From Rutidosis leptorrhynchoides (Eukaryota; Streptophyta; Magnoliopsida; Asterales; Asteraceae): a DNA stretch of 64,000 bases. The translations under genes and the position numbers were made by a program. Shown piece by piece: positions 62,448 through 64,000 of the stretch; positions within the stretch are counted from its first letter, which is position 1; each line of letters opens with the position of its first letter. Location of the stretch: NCBI RefSeq assembly GCF_046630445.1, contig NC_092335.1:313024501-313088500 (forward strand), written 5' to 3'. The notes under the pieces are model-generated. The model searched no databases. It saw only the letters and a list, made by a program, of their open reading frames with translations, and had not been told where the DNA came from.

Positions 62448-62523
62448 TTTTATAGACCTGACCAAACTTTTGGGGCCATGCGATCGCATGGCTCCCCTTT
62501 GTTATTTCCATGCGATCGCATGG
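62448..62523 (-). promoter_or_regulatory. LTR promoter: paired perfect palindromes plus TATA box
   Basis: CCATGCGATCGCATGG at 62476-62491 and 62508-62523 (16 bases apart) and TATAAAA on the minus strand (62448-62454), 21 bases from the nearer palindrome. Same spacing as 4377-4452. Confidence 0.65.
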
Positions 62524-63180
62524 CATAGAAATCCAGCTCACATTGCCTTGGACACTAGCTTGTTGACATGATATATAAATATATATAATATATATATATA
62601 ATTTATATAATTATATATATATATTATATTATATTCTTGTGCATAGTAGACTTGTAATTTTTGGTCCGTTGAGTCGGGCGTTGATAGTTGGCTCAGGTCC
62701 CGGTTCCGGATTTTCGAACGTCCTTTCGTACGATTTAATATCTTGTACTTTGCGTTTTTCAATTTGTAATTTTCACAAAAAATTATTTTCCTTAACTCCC
62801 AAAATCCGCGCAAGTCTTTTAACTCAATTTTTGGGACGCTTTTTAAGTTCACTATGGCTTTAAGGACCCTTTTCCAGTTTTTGGACGCTATTTCTTCAAT
62901 TCTTTAATCTTTGTGCTTTTCGTTTCGTAACTTGTACTCTTGTCAATTTTAGACGTTTCTCATCATTAATTTGAACCACTTGAATTGTATCTTGTACATT
63001 TGAGCTTTTTGGACGTTTTTGTCTTCGAATCTTCGTTTTCGCCTTTTGTCTTTGCACTTATTTATTATAAACGATTATCACTTGGAAATAGAACAATTGC
63101 AACTGAAAACTTTACATATCGGAAGGATATTGATACTAAATATACGTTTATTTGGAGCACTATCAGAAATGCTTTTTGGG

Positions 63181-63694
63181 ATTAATTAAGTCAAACCACA
63201 ACAATGGATGTATGATTAGATTAACACCTAGAGCTATTATTCACCTCTTAAGTGATTTGGGTTGAGAGAGAATCGGACAGGCTACCAGATCTGAGTGATG
63301 TGTGTGTAATGAGAAGCTTATCCTAAAATGAAGAACATAAACACTTATATACCCTTGCTGTTGAGTCAACCGCGCGAGTCATGCCTCACTCGTATGAGTG
63401 GGATGTCTCAGGCGTACGGTTGATCACTCACTCGTGTATGTTTACACAGATTAGGTTTGTGACTCGGCTCAGCACACTTGTACGTATGAGCTTGTCAACC
63501 GTACGAGTGAGGCTTCACTCGTACGTCTGACTGAGTCTATTACATTCAAACTTCCTTATCTCATTCCTGCAGTACCTGTAACCACATATAAACACATATA
63601 GGATAACAACGAGTGATCATGGTAACCCATAAACTGAAGTACTAATCACAAACGTAGGATAGATGTCTAGGGACTTACAGAAAATGCATCAACA
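63181..63694 (-). mobile_element. 3' LTR of a second copia-type element
   Basis: On the minus strand it starts TGTTGATGCATTTTC at 63694, right after the purine tract CCTAGGGGGAGT (63695-63706), an arrangement I know from SIRE-like copia elements. A minus-strand TATATAAG box lies at 63344-63351, with palindromic motifs upstream. The left end is a guess. Confidence 0.55.
63344..63525 (-). promoter_or_regulatory. TATA box with upstream inverted repeats
   Basis: TATATAAG (63344-63351). Upstream on the minus strand are CACTC-GTAT-GAGTG (63387-63400) and an 11-bp inverted repeat CGTACGAGTGA / TCACTCGTACG with a 4-base loop (63500-63525). GTACGAGTGA-like words recur between them. Confidence 0.5.
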
Positions 63695-63863
63695 ACTCCC
63701 CCTAGGACCTAGAACATCGATAAAACAAAGTAAACGTTCGTGAAATACATAAAAGTCCAAAAGTAACATCAGTTTAACATTTATACATATCCAGATTCTC
63801 TCTCTCGCATAAATACATCATCAAAAATAAAATATAAACTAGTAACACAGTATACGACAGCAT

Positions 63864-63998
63864 TTAGTTGGCCTGAGCTTGATTCGAGCTTTGAGCATCA
63901 CTTTCTTTGTTGAGGTAGGCATGGTAGACATCGATCACACGCTGATATCTCATAGCTTCCTCTTTTCTATTATCTCTGAATGTAATGTGATGGCGGTG
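63864..63998 (-). CDS. C-terminal end of an ORF, running off the window
   Basis: Open from the window edge to TAA at 63864-63866, 44 codons: RHHITFRDNRKEEAMRYQRV, then IDVYHAYLNKESDAQSSNQA. It ends about 160 bases before the polypurine tract of the copia-type LTR, so it is probably the last ORF of that element. I do not recognise the domain. 63707-63863 between them is non-coding. Confidence 0.4.
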   Translation of the reverse strand, partial: HRHHITFRDNRKEEAMRYQRVIDVYHAYLNKESDAQSSNQAQAN

Positions 63999-64000
63999 AA

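Overview
This window looks like an intergenic stretch of a repeat-rich eudicot nuclear genome. The gag and pol sequences resemble elements I know from Asteraceae, but that is recognition from memory, not a search. DNA is AT-rich with long AT, AAT and GAA microsatellites. I found no host protein gene and no intact RNA gene. Nearly everything is transposable elements, many nested inside one another. -- Layout. 1-15202: pieces of a non-autonomous LTR family (LTRs about 2.9 to 4.3 kb, starting TGTGAC..CCCG) in both orientations, with an upstream ORF ('orf0') but no gag-pol. 15203-23500: one long LTR split by a solo LTR (16507-20525, TSD TGTTT), which itself carries a tRNA-derived SINE (18949-19262, 14-bp TSD). 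23500-24739: internal part of another minus-strand family member. 24740-52736: a decayed minus-strand Ty3/gypsy chromovirus-type element (Tekay-like). Its 3' LTR is split by a Ty1/copia element (26863-34645, TSD ATGCT) and by a large non-autonomous LTR element (34747-42630, TSD TGTTC). Its leader is split by a 3.1 kb solo LTR (48560-51680, TSD CGGTT). 52737-57948: a minus-strand LTR relic with an unclassified 2.5 kb insertion. 57949-60988: the 3' half of a CACTA (En/Spm) transposon with a broken Transposase_24-like gene, a 193-bp tandem repeat and the terminal inverted repeat. 60989-64000: another minus-strand LTR fragment, then the 3' LTR and ORF tail of a different copia element running off the edge. 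-- How it fits together. Copia and gypsy each encode the usual gag, protease, integrase, RT and RNase H, but all are broken by stops or frameshifts. The non-autonomous elements keep only cis signals (LTR, tRNA-Met-type primer binding site, polypurine tract) and would depend on proteins supplied by relatives. The most notable patterns are: a small ORF upstream of gag shared by otherwise different elements; a second copy of the polypurine-tract motif between that ORF and gag; paired GC-rich palindromes at a fixed distance from TATA boxes; a tRNA-like pol III module followed by TTA repeats in three LTRs; and dense TTGAC (W-box) arrays.
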